Assembly: GCF_034314165.1 (NCBI RefSeq)
Contig: NZ_JAVIWK010000001.1
Span: 1,131,001-1,195,000 of the forward strand
Direction: 5' to 3'
From: Pseudomonas sp. Bout1
GTDB lineage: Bacteria > Pseudomonadota > Gammaproteobacteria > Pseudomonadales > Pseudomonadaceae
DNA: 64,000 nucleotides
Shown: piece after piece, positions 50,728-62,210 of the stretch
Layout: every line of letters begins with the position of its first letter
Numbering within the stretch: the stretch's first letter is position 1
The notes under the pieces: generated by a model
What the model was told of the DNA's origin: nothing
The model's database searches: none
The model's input: the letters and a program-made list of their open reading frames with translations, nothing else
Translations under genes and position numbers: made by a program

Positions 50728-51114
50728 ATGGCTTACAGCGAAAAGGTCATCGACCACTACGAAAACCCGCGCAACGTCGGCAAGATGAACGCGGAAGACC
50801 CTGATGTCGGCACCGGCATGGTCGGCGCCCCGGCGTGCGGCGATGTGATGCGCCTGCAGATCAAGGTCAACGAAGCTGGCGTTATCGAAGACGCCAAGTT
50901 CAAGACTTACGGTTGCGGTTCGGCCATCGCCTCAAGCTCCCTGGCGACCGAATGGATGAAAGGCAAGACCCTGGATGAGGCTGTGACGATCAGCAACACC
51001 CAACTGGCTGAAGAACTGGCCTTGCCGCCAGTGAAAATCCACTGCTCGGTACTCGCAGAAGACGCCATCAAGGCGGCTGTTCGCGACTACAAGCAGAAGA
51101 AAGGCTTGATCTAA
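50728..51114 (+). CDS. iscU: Fe-S scaffold protein IscU
   Basis: The 128-residue scaffold has the three cluster Cys in GAPACGDVM, TYGCGSAIAS and KIHCSVLAE and the HscA-recognition motif LPPVK just before the last. All expected residues are present. Confidence 0.98.
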   Translation: MAYSEKVIDHYENPRNVGKMNAEDPDVGTGMVGAPACGDVMRLQIKVNEAGVIEDAKFKTYGCGSAIASSSLATEWMKGKTLDEAVTISNTQLAEELALPPVKIHCSVLAEDAIKAAVRDYKQKKGLI

Positions 51115-51142
51115 GCAATTTGGCGACGAGTAAGGAGTCACG

Positions 51143-51466
51143 ATGGCTATCAGCATGACAGAAGCGGCTGCGCAGCACATTCGCCGCTCCCTGAATGGGC
51201 GCGGTAAAGGTGAGGGGATTCGTCTGGGTGTTCGCACCACGGGCTGTTCCGGCCTTGCCTACGTGCTGGAGTTCGTCGACGAGGTGGTCGAGGAAGATCA
51301 GGTGTTCGAAAGTCACGGCGAGAAAGTGATTATCGACCCCAAAAGCCTGACCTACCTGGACGGCACCGAGCTCGATTTCGTCAAGGAAGGGTTGAACGAA
51401 GGCTTCAAGTTCAACAACCCCAACGTACGCGGTGAATGTGGCTGCGGCGAAAGCTTCAACATCTGA
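51143..51466 (+). CDS. iscA: A-type Fe-S carrier IscA
   Basis: The 107-residue carrier has the conserved Cys residues in [10 protein letters not shown] and ECGCGESF. It receives clusters or iron for transfer to apo-proteins. Spacing to iscU is 28 bp, within the operon. Confidence 0.97.
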   Translation: MAISMTEAAAQHIRRSLNGRGKGEGIRLGVRTTGCSGLAYVLEFVDEVVEEDQVFESHGEKVIIDPKSLTYLDGTELDFVKEGLNEGFKFNNPNVRGECGCGESFNI

Positions 51467-51474
51467 GGCTGATT

Positions 51475-51996
51475 GTGGGTACTCCTTGTCATTTCGCTTT
51501 GTTCGAGCTGCAGCCGAGTTTTCGACTGGACCTTGAACAGCTTGCCACGCGCTACCGTGAACTGGCGCGTGGGGTGCATCCGGACCGCTTTGCTGACGCT
51601 TCCGAGCGTGAGCAACGCTTGGCGCTGGAGCAATCAGCCAGCCTCAACGAAGCCTATCAGACGCTCAAGAACCCTCCCAAGCGCGCGCGTTACCTGCTCG
51701 CCATGGGCGGTCGCGAGCTGCCACTTGAAGTCACGGTCCAGGATCCTGATTTCCTGATGCAGCAGATGCAATGGCGCGAAGAGCTCGAAGAGCTGCAGGA
51801 CGAGGCCGATCTGGCCGGAATTGCAGTGTTCAAGCGCCGTCTGAAAGTGGCCCAGGATGAACTCAACGAAAGCTTCGCAGCCTGTTGGGATGATGCGGCG
51901 CAACGTGAACAGGCCGAACGCCTGATGCGGCGCATGCAGTTCCTCGACAAGCTCACCTACGAAGTGCGCCAGTTAGAAGAGCGCCTCGACGATTAA
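51475..51996 (+). CDS. hscB: Fe-S co-chaperone HscB
   Basis: The 173-residue protein has an N-terminal J-domain with the HPD triad ([15 protein letters not shown]) and a C-terminal three-helix part that binds IscU. GTG 51475, 8 bp after the iscA stop, gives the family start [13 protein letters not shown]. It directs IscU to HscA. Confidence 0.95.
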   Translation: MGTPCHFALFELQPSFRLDLEQLATRYRELARGVHPDRFADASEREQRLALEQSASLNEAYQTLKNPPKRARYLLAMGGRELPLEVTVQDPDFLMQQMQWREELEELQDEADLAGIAVFKRRLKVAQDELNESFAACWDDAAQREQAERLMRRMQFLDKLTYEVRQLEERLDD

Positions 51997-52047
51997 CCCA
52001 GTGCCGCCCAGGTTGCACGCCTGATATACAGATAAGTCCTGATTACC

Positions 52048-53910
52048 ATGGCCCTACTGCAGATCGCCGAACCCGGCCAAAGTCCTCAACCGCACCAGCG
52101 TCGTCTGGCGGTCGGGATTGACTTGGGCACTACCAATTCGCTGGTCGCTGCGTTGCGCAGCGGCCTTTCCGAGCCGCTGCCCGACGCCGATGGCCAGGTC
52201 ATCCTGCCGTCTGCCGTGCGCTATCACGCTGACCGCACTGAAGTGGGCGAGTCGGCCAAGCTGGCGGCGTCTACCGATCCTTTGAACACCGTGCTGTCGG
52301 TCAAGCGCTTGATGGGTCGTGGTCTGTCCGACGTCAAGCAATTGGGCGACCAACTGCCGTACCGCTTTGTCGGCGGCGAGTCCCATATGCCGTTCATCGA
52401 CACCGTCCAGGGCCCGAAAAGCCCGGTGGAAGTGTCGGCCGATATCCTCAAGGTGCTGCGCCAGCGTGCAGAAACCACCCTGGGTGGCGAACTGGTGGGT
52501 GCAGTGATTACTGTTCCTGCGTATTTCGATGACGCTCAACGCCAGGCCACCAAGGATGCGGCAAAGCTTGCCGGCCTGAACGTGCTGCGCCTGCTCAACG
52601 AGCCGACCGCGGCGGCTGTGGCATACGGCCTGGACCAACACGCCGAAGGCCTGGTGGCTATTTACGACCTGGGCGGCGGTACGTTTGATATTTCGATTCT
52701 GCGCCTGACCGGCGGTGTCTTCGAAGTGCTGGCCACCGGTGGCGACACGGCCCTGGGCGGCGATGACTTCGATCACGCCATTGCTGGCTGGATCATCACC
52801 AGCGCCGGCTTGTCTGCCGACCTGGATCCGGGCGCGCAACGTAAGCTGTTGCAAACTGCCTGTGCCGCTAAAGAAGCGCTGACTGATGCTGCATCGGTTG
52901 AAGTTTCCTACGGTAGCTGGTCGGCCCAACTGACCCGTGAGGCCTTCGATTCTTTGATCGAGCCGATGGTCGCCCGCAGCTTGAAAGCCTGCCGCCGTGC
53001 CGTGCGTGACTCCGGTATCGAGCTGGAAGACGTGGCGGCCGTGGTGATGGTTGGCGGGTCGACCCGCGTGCCACGTGTCCGCGAAGCCGTTGCCGAGGCC
53101 TTTGGCCGCCAGCCGCTGACTGAAATCGACCCGGATCAAGTGGTGGCCATTGGTGCCGCGATCCAGGCCGACACCCTCGCTGGTAACAAGCGTGATGGTG
53201 GCGAACTGCTTCTGCTCGACGTGATTCCGTTGTCCCTGGGTCTGGAAACCATGGGCGGCCTGATGGAGAAGGTGATTCCACGCAACACCACCATCCCCGT
53301 TGCCCGCGCCCAGGACTTCACCACCTACAAAGACGGCCAGACGGCCATGATGATTCATGTGTTGCAAGGCGAGCGTGAGTTGATCAGCGACTGCCGTTCC
53401 CTGGCGCGCTTCGAATTGCGTGGTATTCCGGCGATGGTGGCCGGTGCAGCGAAGATTCGCGTGACCTTCCAGGTCGACGCCGACGGCTTGCTCAGCGTTG
53501 CGGCTCGCGAATTGGCCTCCGGCGTTGAAGCCAGCATCCAGGTCAAGCCGTCCTATGGCCTGACCGACGGCGAAATCGCCAAGATGCTCAAGGACTCGTT
53601 CCAATACGCCGGTGACGACAAGGTCGCCCGCGTGTTGCGCGAGCAGCAAGTTGACGCCCAGCGCCTGCTCGAAGCGGTGCAGGGCGCCCTTGAGGCAGAC
53701 GGCGAGCGCTTGCTGGATGCCGAAGAGCGCATGGTCATCGACCTGCAGATGCAGGAACTGGCCGAATTGATGAAAGGCACCGATGGTTACGCCATCGAGC
53801 AACAGACCAAGCGCCTGTCGCAAGTGACCGATGCCTTTGCCGCCCGTCGTATGGACCAGTCGGTGAAAGCCGCCCTGGCGGGCCGCAACTTGAATGAACT
53901 TGAGGATTAA
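52048..53910 (+). CDS. hscA: Fe-S chaperone ATPase HscA
   Basis: The 620-residue Hsp70 homologue has the ATPase motifs [39 protein letters not shown] and [17 protein letters not shown], followed by the substrate domain. It helps release the cluster from IscU. fdx begins 3 bp after the stop. Confidence 0.97.
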   Translation: MALLQIAEPGQSPQPHQRRLAVGIDLGTTNSLVAALRSGLSEPLPDADGQVILPSAVRYHADRTEVGESAKLAASTDPLNTVLSVKRLMGRGLSDVKQLGDQLPYRFVGGESHMPFIDTVQGPKSPVEVSADILKVLRQRAETTLGGELVGAVITVPAYFDDAQRQATKDAAKLAGLNVLRLLNEPTAAAVAYGLDQHAEGLVAIYDLGGGTFDISILRLTGGVFEVLATGGDTALGGDDFDHAIAGWIITSAGLSADLDPGAQRKLLQTACAAKEALTDAASVEVSYGSWSAQLTREAFDSLIEPMVARSLKACRRAVRDSGIELEDVAAVVMVGGSTRVPRVREAVAEAFGRQPLTEIDPDQVVAIGAAIQADTLAGNKRDGGELLLLDVIPLSLGLETMGGLMEKVIPRNTTIPVARAQDFTTYKDGQTAMMIHVLQGERELISDCRSLARFELRGIPAMVAGAAKIRVTFQVDADGLLSVAARELASGVEASIQVKPSYGLTDGEIAKMLKDSFQYAGDDKVARVLREQQVDAQRLLEAVQGALEADGERLLDAEERMVIDLQMQELAELMKGTDGYAIEQQTKRLSQVTDAFAARRMDQSVKAALAGRNLNELED

Positions 53911-53913
53911 CTG

Positions 53914-54255
53914 ATGCCGCAGATCATTTTTCTGCCACACGCCGAGCATTGCCCGGACGGTATGGTTGTGGAGGCTGAGACCGGCAAGTCCATTCTCGAA
54001 GTCGCTCATGACAACCACATCGAGATCGAAAGCGCCTGCGGCGGCGTCAACGCCTGTACCACCTGTCACTGTGTGATCCGTGAAGGTTTCGATAGTCTTG
54101 AAGAGGCTGACGACCTGGAAGAGGACTATCTTGATAGGGCGTGGGGGCTGGAGCCGACGTCGCGCTTGAGCTGTCAGGCAAAAGTGGGAACAGAAGACCT
54201 TACCGTCGAAATTCCGAAGTATTCGCTTAACCATGCCGCTGAAGCGCCGCACTGA
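53914..54255 (+). CDS. fdx: ISC-type [2Fe-2S] ferredoxin
   Basis: The 113-residue ferredoxin has the adrenodoxin-type ligand pattern CGGVNACTTC with the final Cys in LSCQAKVG. It gives electrons to cluster assembly on IscU. Confidence 0.97.
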   Translation: MPQIIFLPHAEHCPDGMVVEAETGKSILEVAHDNHIEIESACGGVNACTTCHCVIREGFDSLEEADDLEEDYLDRAWGLEPTSRLSCQAKVGTEDLTVEIPKYSLNHAAEAPH

Positions 54256-54269
54256 TTCAAGGAAGTGTC

Positions 54270-54470
54270 ATGAGTCTTAAATGGGTTGATGTACAAGATA
54301 TCGCTATCCTGCTGGCCGATGGTCACCCGGATGTGAACCCTTATTCGCTGAACTTTGTAGCTTTGCGTGACATGGTCATGGCCTTGCCAGGGTTCGAAGA
54401 TGATCGGGAACGCGGCGGTGAAAAGGTTCTTGAAGCGATTCAGACTGCCTGGAAAGAAGAGCAGGACTGA
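54270..54470 (+). CDS. iscX: IscX/YfhJ Fe-S assembly protein
   Basis: The 66-residue acidic protein (SLKWVDVQDIAILLADGHPD, LPGFEDDRERGGEKVLEAI) is the small last member of isc operons and modulates IscS with iron. GGAAG precedes the ATG. Confidence 0.95.
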   Translation: MSLKWVDVQDIAILLADGHPDVNPYSLNFVALRDMVMALPGFEDDRERGGEKVLEAIQTAWKEEQD

Positions 54471-54502
54471 AGCCTCCCTTACGCAGTTAGGCAATACCCA
54501 AG

Positions 54503-54535
54503 AACCCGCGTATAATTCGCGGGTTTAATTTTTCG
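54503..54535 (+). terminator. Stem-loop after isc operon with possible ndk -10 box in its loop
   Basis: AACCCGCG (54503-54510) pairs with CGCGGGTT (54518-54525) and leads into AATTTTT, as a terminator does. The loop and stem edge read TATAATT, which could also be the -10 hexamer of an ndk promoter 45 bp before its start. Confidence 0.6.
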
Positions 54536-54561
54536 CAAATTACCGTTTCTGGAGTTACACC

Positions 54562-54987
54562 ATGGCTGTTCAACGTACTTTCTCCATCATCAAGCCTGAC
54601 GCTGTTGCAAAAAACGTCATCGGCGAGATCACCACTCGTTTCGAAAAAGCCGGCCTGAAGGTTGTAGCTTCGAAACTCAAGCAACTGTCCAAAGCTGAAG
54701 CTGAAGGCTTCTACGCTGAACACAGCGCTCGTGGCTTCTTCGGCGACCTGGTTGCCTTCATGATCTCCGGTCCTGTTGTTGTTCAGGTTCTGGAAGGCGA
54801 AAACGCTATCGCTCTGAACCGTGAGCTGATGGGCGCTACCAACCCTAAAGAAGCTGCTGCCGGCACCATCCGTGCTGACTTCGCTGAGTCGATCGACGCC
54901 AACGCCGTTCACGGTTCGGACTCCGAAGCCGCTGCTGCCCGCGAAATCTCGTACTTTTTCGCTGCTACTGAAGTAACCGCTCGCTAA
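54562..54987 (+). CDS. ndk: Nucleoside diphosphate kinase
   Basis: The 141-residue enzyme balances NTP pools. It has the phospho-histidine motif NAVHGSDS and the start [14 protein letters not shown]. Codon use is strongly biased to preferred codons, suggesting high expression. TGGAG precedes the ATG. Confidence 0.98.
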   Translation: MAVQRTFSIIKPDAVAKNVIGEITTRFEKAGLKVVASKLKQLSKAEAEGFYAEHSARGFFGDLVAFMISGPVVVQVLEGENAIALNRELMGATNPKEAAAGTIRADFAESIDANAVHGSDSEAAAAREISYFFAATEVTAR

Positions 54988-55017
54988 GCATTAGCTTAAA
55001 AGAGCGAAGGTGAATCC

Positions 55018-56166
55018 ATGACTACATTGACTGCAAAAACCAACCTGCTGGGTCTGACTCAACAGGAAATGGAAAAATTCTTCGACTCAATCGGGGAGAA
55101 GCGTTTTCGTGCCGCTCAGGTAATGAAGTGGATTCACCATCTTGGCGTCGATGATTTCGACGCCATGACGAACGTCAGCAAGGCCCTGCGCGACAAGCTC
55201 AAGGTCATTGCCGAAGTTCGCGGCCCCGAGGTTGTCAGCGAGGACATTTCCACCGACGGCACCCGTAAGTGGGTGGTGCGCGTGGCGTCCGGCAGCTGCG
55301 TCGAGACCGTGTACATTCCCCAGGGCAAACGCGGCACTCTGTGCGTTTCGTCCCAGGCAGGCTGTGCCCTGGACTGCAGTTTCTGCTCCACCGGCAAGCA
55401 AGGTTTCAACAGCAACCTCACCGCCGCCGAAGTAATCGGCCAGGTGTGGATTGCCAATAAATCGTTCGGCAGCATCCCGGCGACCGCCGACCGTGCCATC
55501 ACCAACGTGGTGATGATGGGCATGGGCGAGCCGCTGCTGAACTTCGACAACGTTGTTGCGGCCATGCACCTGATGATGGACGACCTGGGCTACGGCATCT
55601 CCAAGCGCCGAGTGACCCTGTCGACCTCCGGCGTGGTTCCGATGATCGATGAGCTGGCCAAGCACATCGATGTCTCCCTGGCGTTGTCGCTGCACGCACC
55701 GAATGACGCATTGCGTAACCAATTGGTGCCGATCAACAAGAAGTATCCGCTTAAGATGCTGCTCGAATCTTGCCAGCGCTACATGGCGACCCTGGGCGAA
55801 AAACGTGTGCTGACCATTGAGTACACCATGCTCAAGGACATCAACGACAAGGTCGAGCACGCGGTCGAGATGATCGAGCTGCTCAAGAACGTACCGTGCA
55901 AGATCAACCTGATTCCGTTTAACCCGTTTCCCCATTCTGGCTACGAGCGGCCGAGCAACAACGCCATTCGCCGTTTCCAGGATCAACTGCACCATGCAGG
56001 CTTCAATGTCACCGTGCGCACTACTCGCGGCGAAGACATCGATGCGGCATGTGGCCAATTGGTAGGACAGGTGCTGGATCGCACCCGTCGCAGCGAACGT
56101 TATATCGCCGTGCGTGAATTGAGTGCCGCCGACGATATGCCGCAAAGCGCCGCGACTCGAACCTGA
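55018..56166 (+). CDS. rlmN: 23S rRNA/tRNA adenine-C2 methyltransferase RlmN
   Basis: The 382-residue radical-SAM enzyme has the cluster motif [27 protein letters not shown], and a C-terminal Cys region (DIDAACGQL). It methylates A2503 of 23S rRNA and A37 of some tRNAs. It is 30 bp after ndk. Confidence 0.97.
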   Translation: MTTLTAKTNLLGLTQQEMEKFFDSIGEKRFRAAQVMKWIHHLGVDDFDAMTNVSKALRDKLKVIAEVRGPEVVSEDISTDGTRKWVVRVASGSCVETVYIPQGKRGTLCVSSQAGCALDCSFCSTGKQGFNSNLTAAEVIGQVWIANKSFGSIPATADRAITNVVMMGMGEPLLNFDNVVAAMHLMMDDLGYGISKRRVTLSTSGVVPMIDELAKHIDVSLALSLHAPNDALRNQLVPINKKYPLKMLLESCQRYMATLGEKRVLTIEYTMLKDINDKVEHAVEMIELLKNVPCKINLIPFNPFPHSGYERPSNNAIRRFQDQLHHAGFNVTVRTTRGEDIDAACGQLVGQVLDRTRRSERYIAVRELSAADDMPQSAATRT

Positions 56167-56178
56167 GAGAGGATCTCT

Positions 56179-56937
56179 ATGCCCTTGCGCCTTGCGCTGC
56201 TTTTGCTTGTTGCCAGCCTCGCGGCTGGCTGTGTTTCATCGGGCCATGAGAGCCCGCTGCAAACCGGCAAGGGCCGTGACGAAGCGCGTGCTGCCTATGT
56301 GCAGTTGGGCTTGGGGTACTTGCAGCAAGGGATGGCCGAGCAAGCCAAGGTGCCGCTGAAGAAGGCCCTTGAGCTGGATGCCAGCGACGCCGACGCGAAT
56401 GCTGCGCTGGCTCTGGTGTTCCAGGCCCAGGCCGAGCCTGAATTAGCCGATCGATATTTTCACAAGGCCCTGGCCACACGTCCTGGCGACCCAAGACTGC
56501 TGAATAACTACGGCAGTTTTTTGTTTGCGCAGAAACGTTATGGCCAGGCGTCCGAATATTTCCAGCAGGCTGCGGCCGATGCCCTCTATCCTGAGCGCTC
56601 GCGGGTTTTCGAGAACCTTGGGGTGACCTCGATGCTTCTCGGCCAGCGCGACACCGCCCGCCAGCAACTGGAAAAAGCCCTGCACCTGAACCAGCGCCAG
56701 CCACGAGCGTTGCTCGAAATGGCTGAGTTGTCCTTCGAAGACAGGCATTATGTGCCGGCACGTGACTATTACGAGCGTTTTAGCCTGCTGAGCGGGCAAA
56801 ATGCACGTAGTCTATTGCTCGGTGTGCGCCTGGCGACGGTTCATGAAGAACGCGATAAGGCCGCACGTTTTGGCCAGCAACTCGAACGACTCTATCCCGG
56901 TACGCCGGAATATCAGCAATACCTGTCGGAGCAATGA
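56179..56937 (+). CDS. pilW: Type IV pilus biogenesis lipoprotein PilW (PilF)
   Basis: The 252-residue outer-membrane lipoprotein has lipobox SLAAGC (Cys about 18) and about six TPR repeats (for example AAYVQLGLGYLQQGMAEQA, PRLLNNYGSFLFAQKRYGQA). In pseudomonads it assembles the PilQ secretin. The stop overlaps the rodZ start region (ATGATGA). Confidence 0.93.
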   Translation: MPLRLALLLLVASLAAGCVSSGHESPLQTGKGRDEARAAYVQLGLGYLQQGMAEQAKVPLKKALELDASDADANAALALVFQAQAEPELADRYFHKALATRPGDPRLLNNYGSFLFAQKRYGQASEYFQQAAADALYPERSRVFENLGVTSMLLGQRDTARQQLEKALHLNQRQPRALLEMAELSFEDRHYVPARDYYERFSLLSGQNARSLLLGVRLATVHEERDKAARFGQQLERLYPGTPEYQQYLSEQ

Positions 56938-57920
56938 TGAAAGCGGCGCACCCGGAAGTTGTAGCAGCTAATCGTGGAAACCCAGGCGAGACCTTGCGTC
57001 AGGCCCGCGAAAGCAATGGTTGGTCGCTGGCAGAAGTGGCCCTCAAGCTCAATTTGACCACGACTTCATTGGGCAACCTTGAAGCTGGCGCGTTCGACAA
57101 GCTGCCAGGGCATACTTTTGCCCGCGGCTATATCCGCGCCTACGCCAAGTTGCTGGGTATCGACCAGGCCGCACTGGTCCAGGAATTCGACCAGATCACC
57201 GGTACCGATTCCCAGGGCAGCAATGTCCATGGCCTGGGCCGTATTGAAGAGCCTGTGCGGGTTTCCCACACTATCTTGCGCATTGTCAGCCTGTTGCTGT
57301 TGATCGCCGTAATCGGCGGTGGCTTTGTATGGTGGCAGGACCAGACCGCCCAGCGTGGCAAGGACTTGTCCACCAACGCCATGGAGCACGTCGAAGTCGA
57401 AAGCGCCGACGGAACCACCCAGATTCATCCATTGGACGAGCCGGAAGACCAGGCCGTGGCCCAAGGCCAGGCGGCGCCTGAGGTAGAGCCGGGCGCCGAG
57501 CAGCCTGCACCGCAAGTGGGTACTGCGCCTGCAGTGGCCCCCGTTGCGCCCGCTCCAGCCGTTGCTGCGACACCTGCTGCCCCGGTTCACACCCCGGCGG
57601 TTCCGGCGCAGGCGCCAGCGCCAACGGCCCCGGCAGCCCCGGCGATTTCCGCGCCAACCACTCCAGTGCTTATCGCCGGTGATGGCCATGTACAAATTAC
57701 CTACGTCGCTGACTGCTGGACGCAAGTCTCCGATGGCAACGGCAAAGTGCTGTTCAGCGGTCTGAAGCGTAAGGGAGATACACTTGACCAGGGCGGCAAG
57801 CCTCCTCTGACGCTGCGTCTGGGCTTTGCCCGTGGCGCGCAAGTGGCCTACAACGGCCAGCCTGTGGACGTGGCGCCGTTCACCAGTGGCGAGACTGCTC
57901 GCCTGAAGTTGGGACAATAA
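56934..57920 (+). CDS. rodZ: RodZ-type cytoskeletal HTH membrane protein
   Basis: The 328-residue protein has a cytosolic helix-turn-helix (about 15-90; [39 protein letters not shown]), a membrane helix (about 118-137), a long Pro/Ala linker (about 180-245) and a C-terminal DUF4115 beta domain ([19 protein letters not shown]). It links MreB to the envelope. ATG 56934 or 56937 are equally possible. Confidence 0.92.
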   Translation: MMKAAHPEVVAANRGNPGETLRQARESNGWSLAEVALKLNLTTTSLGNLEAGAFDKLPGHTFARGYIRAYAKLLGIDQAALVQEFDQITGTDSQGSNVHGLGRIEEPVRVSHTILRIVSLLLLIAVIGGGFVWWQDQTAQRGKDLSTNAMEHVEVESADGTTQIHPLDEPEDQAVAQGQAAPEVEPGAEQPAPQVGTAPAVAPVAPAPAVAATPAAPVHTPAVPAQAPAPTAPAAPAISAPTTPVLIAGDGHVQITYVADCWTQVSDGNGKVLFSGLKRKGDTLDQGGKPPLTLRLGFARGAQVAYNGQPVDVAPFTSGETARLKLGQ

Positions 57921-57924
57921 AGTC

Positions 57925-59034
57925 ATGCACGGCGAATCTCCAATCAAACGTCGCGTATCGCGCAAGATCTGGGTCGGCTCGGTGCCGGTGGGCGGCGATG
58001 CCCCCATCGCAGTACAGAGCATGACCAACAGCGACACCAATGATGTGGCCGCCACGGTCGCCCAGATCAACCGCCTGGAAGCGGCGGGCGTCGACATCGT
58101 GCGTATATCTGTTCCGGATATGGACGCTGCCGAAGCCTTTGGCCGCATCAAGCAACTGGTCAAGGTGCCGCTGGTCGCCGATATTCACTTCGACTACAAG
58201 ATCGCTCTGCGCGTGGCCGAACTGGGCGTCGATTGCCTGCGCATCAACCCGGGCAACATCGGTCGTGAAGACCGGGTTCGCGCCGTGGTCGATGCCGCCC
58301 GTGATCGCGGGATTCCAATCCGCATCGGCGTCAACGCCGGTTCCCTGGAAAAAGACCTGCAAAAGAAATACGGCGAGCCGACTCCGGCAGCGCTGGTAGA
58401 GTCTGCTTTGCGTCACGTTGAACACCTTGAACGCCTGAATTTCCAGGACTTCAAGGTCAGCGTAAAGGCTTCCGACGTGTTCATGGCGGTAGAAGCGTAT
58501 CGCCTGCTGGCCAAGGAAATCGTCCAGCCACTGCACTTGGGTATCACTGAAGCCGGCGGTTTACGCTCAGGCACAGTGAAATCTGCGGTGGGTCTCGGTA
58601 TGCTGCTGGCCGACGGGATTGGCGATACTATTCGCATCTCGCTCGCGGCGGACCCGGTAGAGGAAGTGAAAGTCGGCTACGACATTCTCAAATCCCTGCA
58701 TTTGCGTTCCCGTGGCATCAACTTCATTGCCTGCCCGAGCTGCTCGCGGCAGAACTTCGACGTGGTGAAAACCATGAACGAACTGGAAGTACGCCTCGAA
58801 GACCTGCTGGTGCCGCTGGATGTTGCGGTGATCGGCTGCGTGGTCAACGGGCCGGGTGAGGCCAAAGAGGCCCATGTGGGCCTCACCGGTGGTACGCCAA
58901 ACCTGATTTACATCGACGGCAAGCCGTCGCAGAAATTGACGAATGACAATCTGGTGGATGAGCTGGAACGGCTGATCCGCCAGAAAGCGGCCGAAAAGGT
59001 CGCGGCTGACGCAGCGCTGATCGCGCGCGGCTAA
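57925..59034 (+). CDS. ispG: 4-hydroxy-3-methylbut-2-enyl-diphosphate synthase
   Basis: The 369-residue MEP-pathway enzyme has [34 protein letters not shown] and the [4Fe-4S] ligands [10 protein letters not shown] and GCVVNGPGE. It starts 4 bp after rodZ. Confidence 0.97.
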   Translation: MHGESPIKRRVSRKIWVGSVPVGGDAPIAVQSMTNSDTNDVAATVAQINRLEAAGVDIVRISVPDMDAAEAFGRIKQLVKVPLVADIHFDYKIALRVAELGVDCLRINPGNIGREDRVRAVVDAARDRGIPIRIGVNAGSLEKDLQKKYGEPTPAALVESALRHVEHLERLNFQDFKVSVKASDVFMAVEAYRLLAKEIVQPLHLGITEAGGLRSGTVKSAVGLGMLLADGIGDTIRISLAADPVEEVKVGYDILKSLHLRSRGINFIACPSCSRQNFDVVKTMNELEVRLEDLLVPLDVAVIGCVVNGPGEAKEAHVGLTGGTPNLIYIDGKPSQKLTNDNLVDELERLIRQKAAEKVAADAALIARG

Positions 59035-59055
59035 GAACGAATTTAAGGATTTGAT

Positions 59056-60345
59056 GTGAGCAAGTCTCTGCAAGCCATTCGTGGCATGAACGACATCCTG
59101 CCTGAGCAGACGCCCCTGTGGCGCTACTTCGAGGGCACTGTCGCGCGCCTGCTGGATAACTACGGTTACAAGCAGATCCGCATGCCGATCGTCGAGTTCA
59201 CCGAGCTGTTCAAGCGCTCCATCGGTGAAGTGACCGACATCGTCGAAAAAGAGATGTACACCTTCGAAGACCGCAACGGCGATTCCCTGACCCTGCGTCC
59301 GGAAGGTACTGCCGCGTGCGTGCGTGCGGTGCTTGAGCATGGCCTTACCGGCGGTGGCCAGCCGCAGAAGCTCTGGTACATCGGCCCGATGTTTCGTCAC
59401 GAGCGCCCGCAAAAAGGCCGTTATCGCCAGTTTCACCAGATCGGCCTGGAAGTGTTCAACCTCGACGGTCCGGACATCGACGCCGAGCTGATCGTGCTGA
59501 CCTGGCGCCTGTGGGGCATGCTGGGCATCCGTGATGCGGTCAAGCTTGAGCTCAACAGCCTGGGTACCAGTGAATCCCGGGGCCGCTACCGCGAAGCCCT
59601 GGTGGAATTCCTGTCGGGCCACCTGGACAAGCTGGACGAAGACAGCCAGCGCCGTCTGAAAACCAACCCGCTGCGGGTACTGGACACCAAGAACGCCGAG
59701 ACCCAGGCCGTACTCGTGGACGCGCCAAAAATGGCCGACTACCTGGACGACGAGTCGCGTATCCACTTCGAGGGCCTCAAGGCTCGCCTGGACGCGGCCG
59801 GCATTCCTTACGTCATCAACCCAAAGTTGGTGCGTGGCCTCGATTACTACAGCAAGACCGTGTTCGAGTGGGTCACCGACAAGCTCGGCGCCCAGGGCAC
59901 CGTGTGTGCCGGTGGCCGTTACGACGGCCTGGTCGAGCAGATGGGCGGCAAGCCGACCACCGGCGTAGGTTTTGCCATGGGTATCGAGCGGCTGATCCTG
60001 CTGCTCGAAACCCTGGAGCAGGTCCCCGAAGAAATCTCCCGTCAGGTGGATGTGTACTTCTGCGCCTTTGGCGAGGCGGCCGAACTGGCTGCCCTGGCCC
60101 TGAGCGAGAAGTTGCGCGACCCACTGCCGAACCTGCGCCTGCAAGTCAATGCCGGCGCCGGCAGCTTCAAAAGCCAGTTCAAGAAAGCCGACAAGAGCGG
60201 TGCGCTGTATGCACTGATCCTGGGTGATGATGAGTTGGCCCAGCAAGTGGTAAGTTTCAAACCCCTGCGTGGTCAGGGTGAACAACAAAGCATTGCCTTT
60301 GATGCGCTTGCAGCGCACCTGGCCACCTGCATCGTGCAGGGTTGA
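59056..60345 (+). CDS. hisS: Histidyl-tRNA synthetase
   Basis: The 429-residue class II synthetase has the start IRGMNDILP, motif 2 ([17 protein letters not shown]), [15 protein letters not shown] and motif 3 ([13 protein letters not shown]), then an anticodon-binding domain. The start is GTG 59056 with AAGGA upstream. Confidence 0.97.
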   Translation: MSKSLQAIRGMNDILPEQTPLWRYFEGTVARLLDNYGYKQIRMPIVEFTELFKRSIGEVTDIVEKEMYTFEDRNGDSLTLRPEGTAACVRAVLEHGLTGGGQPQKLWYIGPMFRHERPQKGRYRQFHQIGLEVFNLDGPDIDAELIVLTWRLWGMLGIRDAVKLELNSLGTSESRGRYREALVEFLSGHLDKLDEDSQRRLKTNPLRVLDTKNAETQAVLVDAPKMADYLDDESRIHFEGLKARLDAAGIPYVINPKLVRGLDYYSKTVFEWVTDKLGAQGTVCAGGRYDGLVEQMGGKPTTGVGFAMGIERLILLLETLEQVPEEISRQVDVYFCAFGEAAELAALALSEKLRDPLPNLRLQVNAGAGSFKSQFKKADKSGALYALILGDDELAQQVVSFKPLRGQGEQQSIAFDALAAHLATCIVQG

Positions 60346-60385
60346 AGCTGTCAAACAGCCGATTTAGCGATTAAGGAGTATTGGG

Positions 60386-61027
60386 GTGTCGAGTACTGAT
60401 GATGACCAGCTGGCCGAGTTCAAAGACTGGTGGCAGCGCAACGGCAAGCCCCTGGTCACTGGCGGTTTGCTGGCTTTAGTAGTGGTGTTCGGCTGGCAAG
60501 CCTGGCACAAGTATCAGGCTAACCAGTCGCAAGGCGCCTCGATTATCTATCAGCAATTGCTGGAAACCTCGCTGACGCCAAACGGCAAGCCAGACCTCGC
60601 CCAGGTTGCAGACCTGGCCGGCAAGCTGAAAAGCGAATTCGGCGGTAGCACCTACGCGCAATACGGCAGCCTGTTCGTCGCAAAAGTGGCGGTCGACAAC
60701 GGCAAGCTGGATGACGCAGCCTCCGAGCTGAAAGCCATCACCGACAAGCCGGCCAACCCGACCCTGGGTGAAATCGCACGTCAGCGTCTGGCTCAGGTAC
60801 TCGCGGCACAGAACAAGGCTGACGATGCACTGAAACTGCTCGACGGCGATGCTGACAAGGCATTCCTGGCTACTCGTGAAGAGCTCAAGGGCGACCTCCT
60901 GGTCCAATTGGGTCGTACCGACGAAGCCAATGCTGCGTACCAAAAAGCCAAGGCGGCGCTGTCTGATGAAGCAGCGGTCGGTGGCTTACAAATCAAGCTC
61001 GACGACTTGGCCAAAGGGGATGCGTGA
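60386..61027 (+). CDS. YfgM-type TPR membrane protein
   Basis: The 213-residue protein has a short cytosolic N-terminus, one helix (PLVTGGLLALVVVFGWQAW, about 22-40) and a periplasmic TPR-like part. YfgM assists folding of exported proteins at the Sec translocon. The start is GTG 60386 with AAGGAG upstream; the stop overlaps bamB. Confidence 0.9.
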   Translation: MSSTDDDQLAEFKDWWQRNGKPLVTGGLLALVVVFGWQAWHKYQANQSQGASIIYQQLLETSLTPNGKPDLAQVADLAGKLKSEFGGSTYAQYGSLFVAKVAVDNGKLDDAASELKAITDKPANPTLGEIARQRLAQVLAAQNKADDALKLLDGDADKAFLATREELKGDLLVQLGRTDEANAAYQKAKAALSDEAAVGGLQIKLDDLAKGDA

Positions 61028-62171
61028 CGTGATCCGTTGGAAACATGCAGCATTGCTGGCTCTGGCCGTTTTGGCCGCGGGTTGCAGCAGCAACAGCAAA
61101 AAAGAACTGCCTCCGGCCGAGCTGACCAGCTTCAAGGAAGAAGTGGTCCTGCAAAAGCAGTGGAGCCGCTCCATTGGTGACGGTCAGGGCGATCTGTACA
61201 ACCTGATGGTCCCGGCGATCGACGGTGACACCATCTTCGCCGCTGATTCCACCGGCGTTGTGGTCTCCATGGATCGCATGAACGGCGACGTCAAATGGAA
61301 GAAAGACCTTGAATTGCCTGTGTCCGGCGCCGTTGGCGTGGGTTCCGGCATGGTGCTGCTCGGCACGCTGAAAGGCGATGTCGTGGCGCTGGATTCGAGC
61401 ACAGGTGAAGAGAAATGGCGCGCTCGCGTGACCAGTGAAGTGCTCTCGCCACCGGCTACCAACGGTGACATCGTTGTGGTGCAGACCCAGGATGACCGTG
61501 TGATCGGCCTCGACGCCGCCACCGGTAACCAGCGCTGGTTGTACGACAGCACGCCGGCGGTCCTGACCTTGCGCGGTACCAGCGGTCCGGTTGTGACCAG
61601 CAACCTCGCACTGGCAGGCCTGTCGACCGGTAAAGTGGTCGCCCTGGACACCCAGAACGGCGTGCCGGCCTGGGAAACCCGGGTCGCTATTCCACAGGGT
61701 CGTTCGGAACTGGACCGCGTAGTGGACATCGACGGTGGCTTGCTGCTGTCGGGTGATACCCTTTACGTCGCGACTTATCAGGGCCGCGTTGCGGCGCTGG
61801 ACGTACAGAGCGGCCGGATCAACTGGCAGCGTGATGCTTCCAGCTACGCAGGTGTCGCCCAAGGATTTGGCAGCGTCTACGTAAGCCTGGCGTCCGGCAC
61901 GGTTGAAAGTGTCGACGAGCGTTCCACCACTGCATTGTGGAGCAACGACTCCCTGGCTCGCCGTCAGTTGTCGGCACCGGAAGTATTCTCCAGCTACGTA
62001 GCGGTAGGCGACTTTGAAGGTTACCTGCACCTGCTGAGCCAGGTGGACGGTCGCTTTGTCGGTCGCGAACGCATCGACAGCGACGGCCTGCGTGCCCGTC
62101 CGCTGGTGGTCGGTAACATGCTTTACGTGTATGGCAACAGCGGCAAACTGGAAGCGCTGACCATCAAGTAA
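61020..62171 (+). CDS. bamB: Outer-membrane assembly lipoprotein BamB
   Basis: The 383-residue lipoprotein has lipobox VLAAGC and an eight-bladed propeller with repeated DGDTIFAADSTGVVVSMD-like and VVALDSSTGEEKW blades. It supports BamA in outer-membrane protein insertion. ATG 61020 overlaps the yfgM-type stop; GTG 61029 is an alternative three codons later with better spacing to AAAGGGG. Confidence 0.95.
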   Translation: MRDVIRWKHAALLALAVLAAGCSSNSKKELPPAELTSFKEEVVLQKQWSRSIGDGQGDLYNLMVPAIDGDTIFAADSTGVVVSMDRMNGDVKWKKDLELPVSGAVGVGSGMVLLGTLKGDVVALDSSTGEEKWRARVTSEVLSPPATNGDIVVVQTQDDRVIGLDAATGNQRWLYDSTPAVLTLRGTSGPVVTSNLALAGLSTGKVVALDTQNGVPAWETRVAIPQGRSELDRVVDIDGGLLLSGDTLYVATYQGRVAALDVQSGRINWQRDASSYAGVAQGFGSVYVSLASGTVESVDERSTTALWSNDSLARRQLSAPEVFSSYVAVGDFEGYLHLLSQVDGRFVGRERIDSDGLRARPLVVGNMLYVYGNSGKLEALTIK

Positions 62172-62210
62172 GAACTATGCTTGGGGGGCTAACTCTCACG
62201 CAGCTTCACC

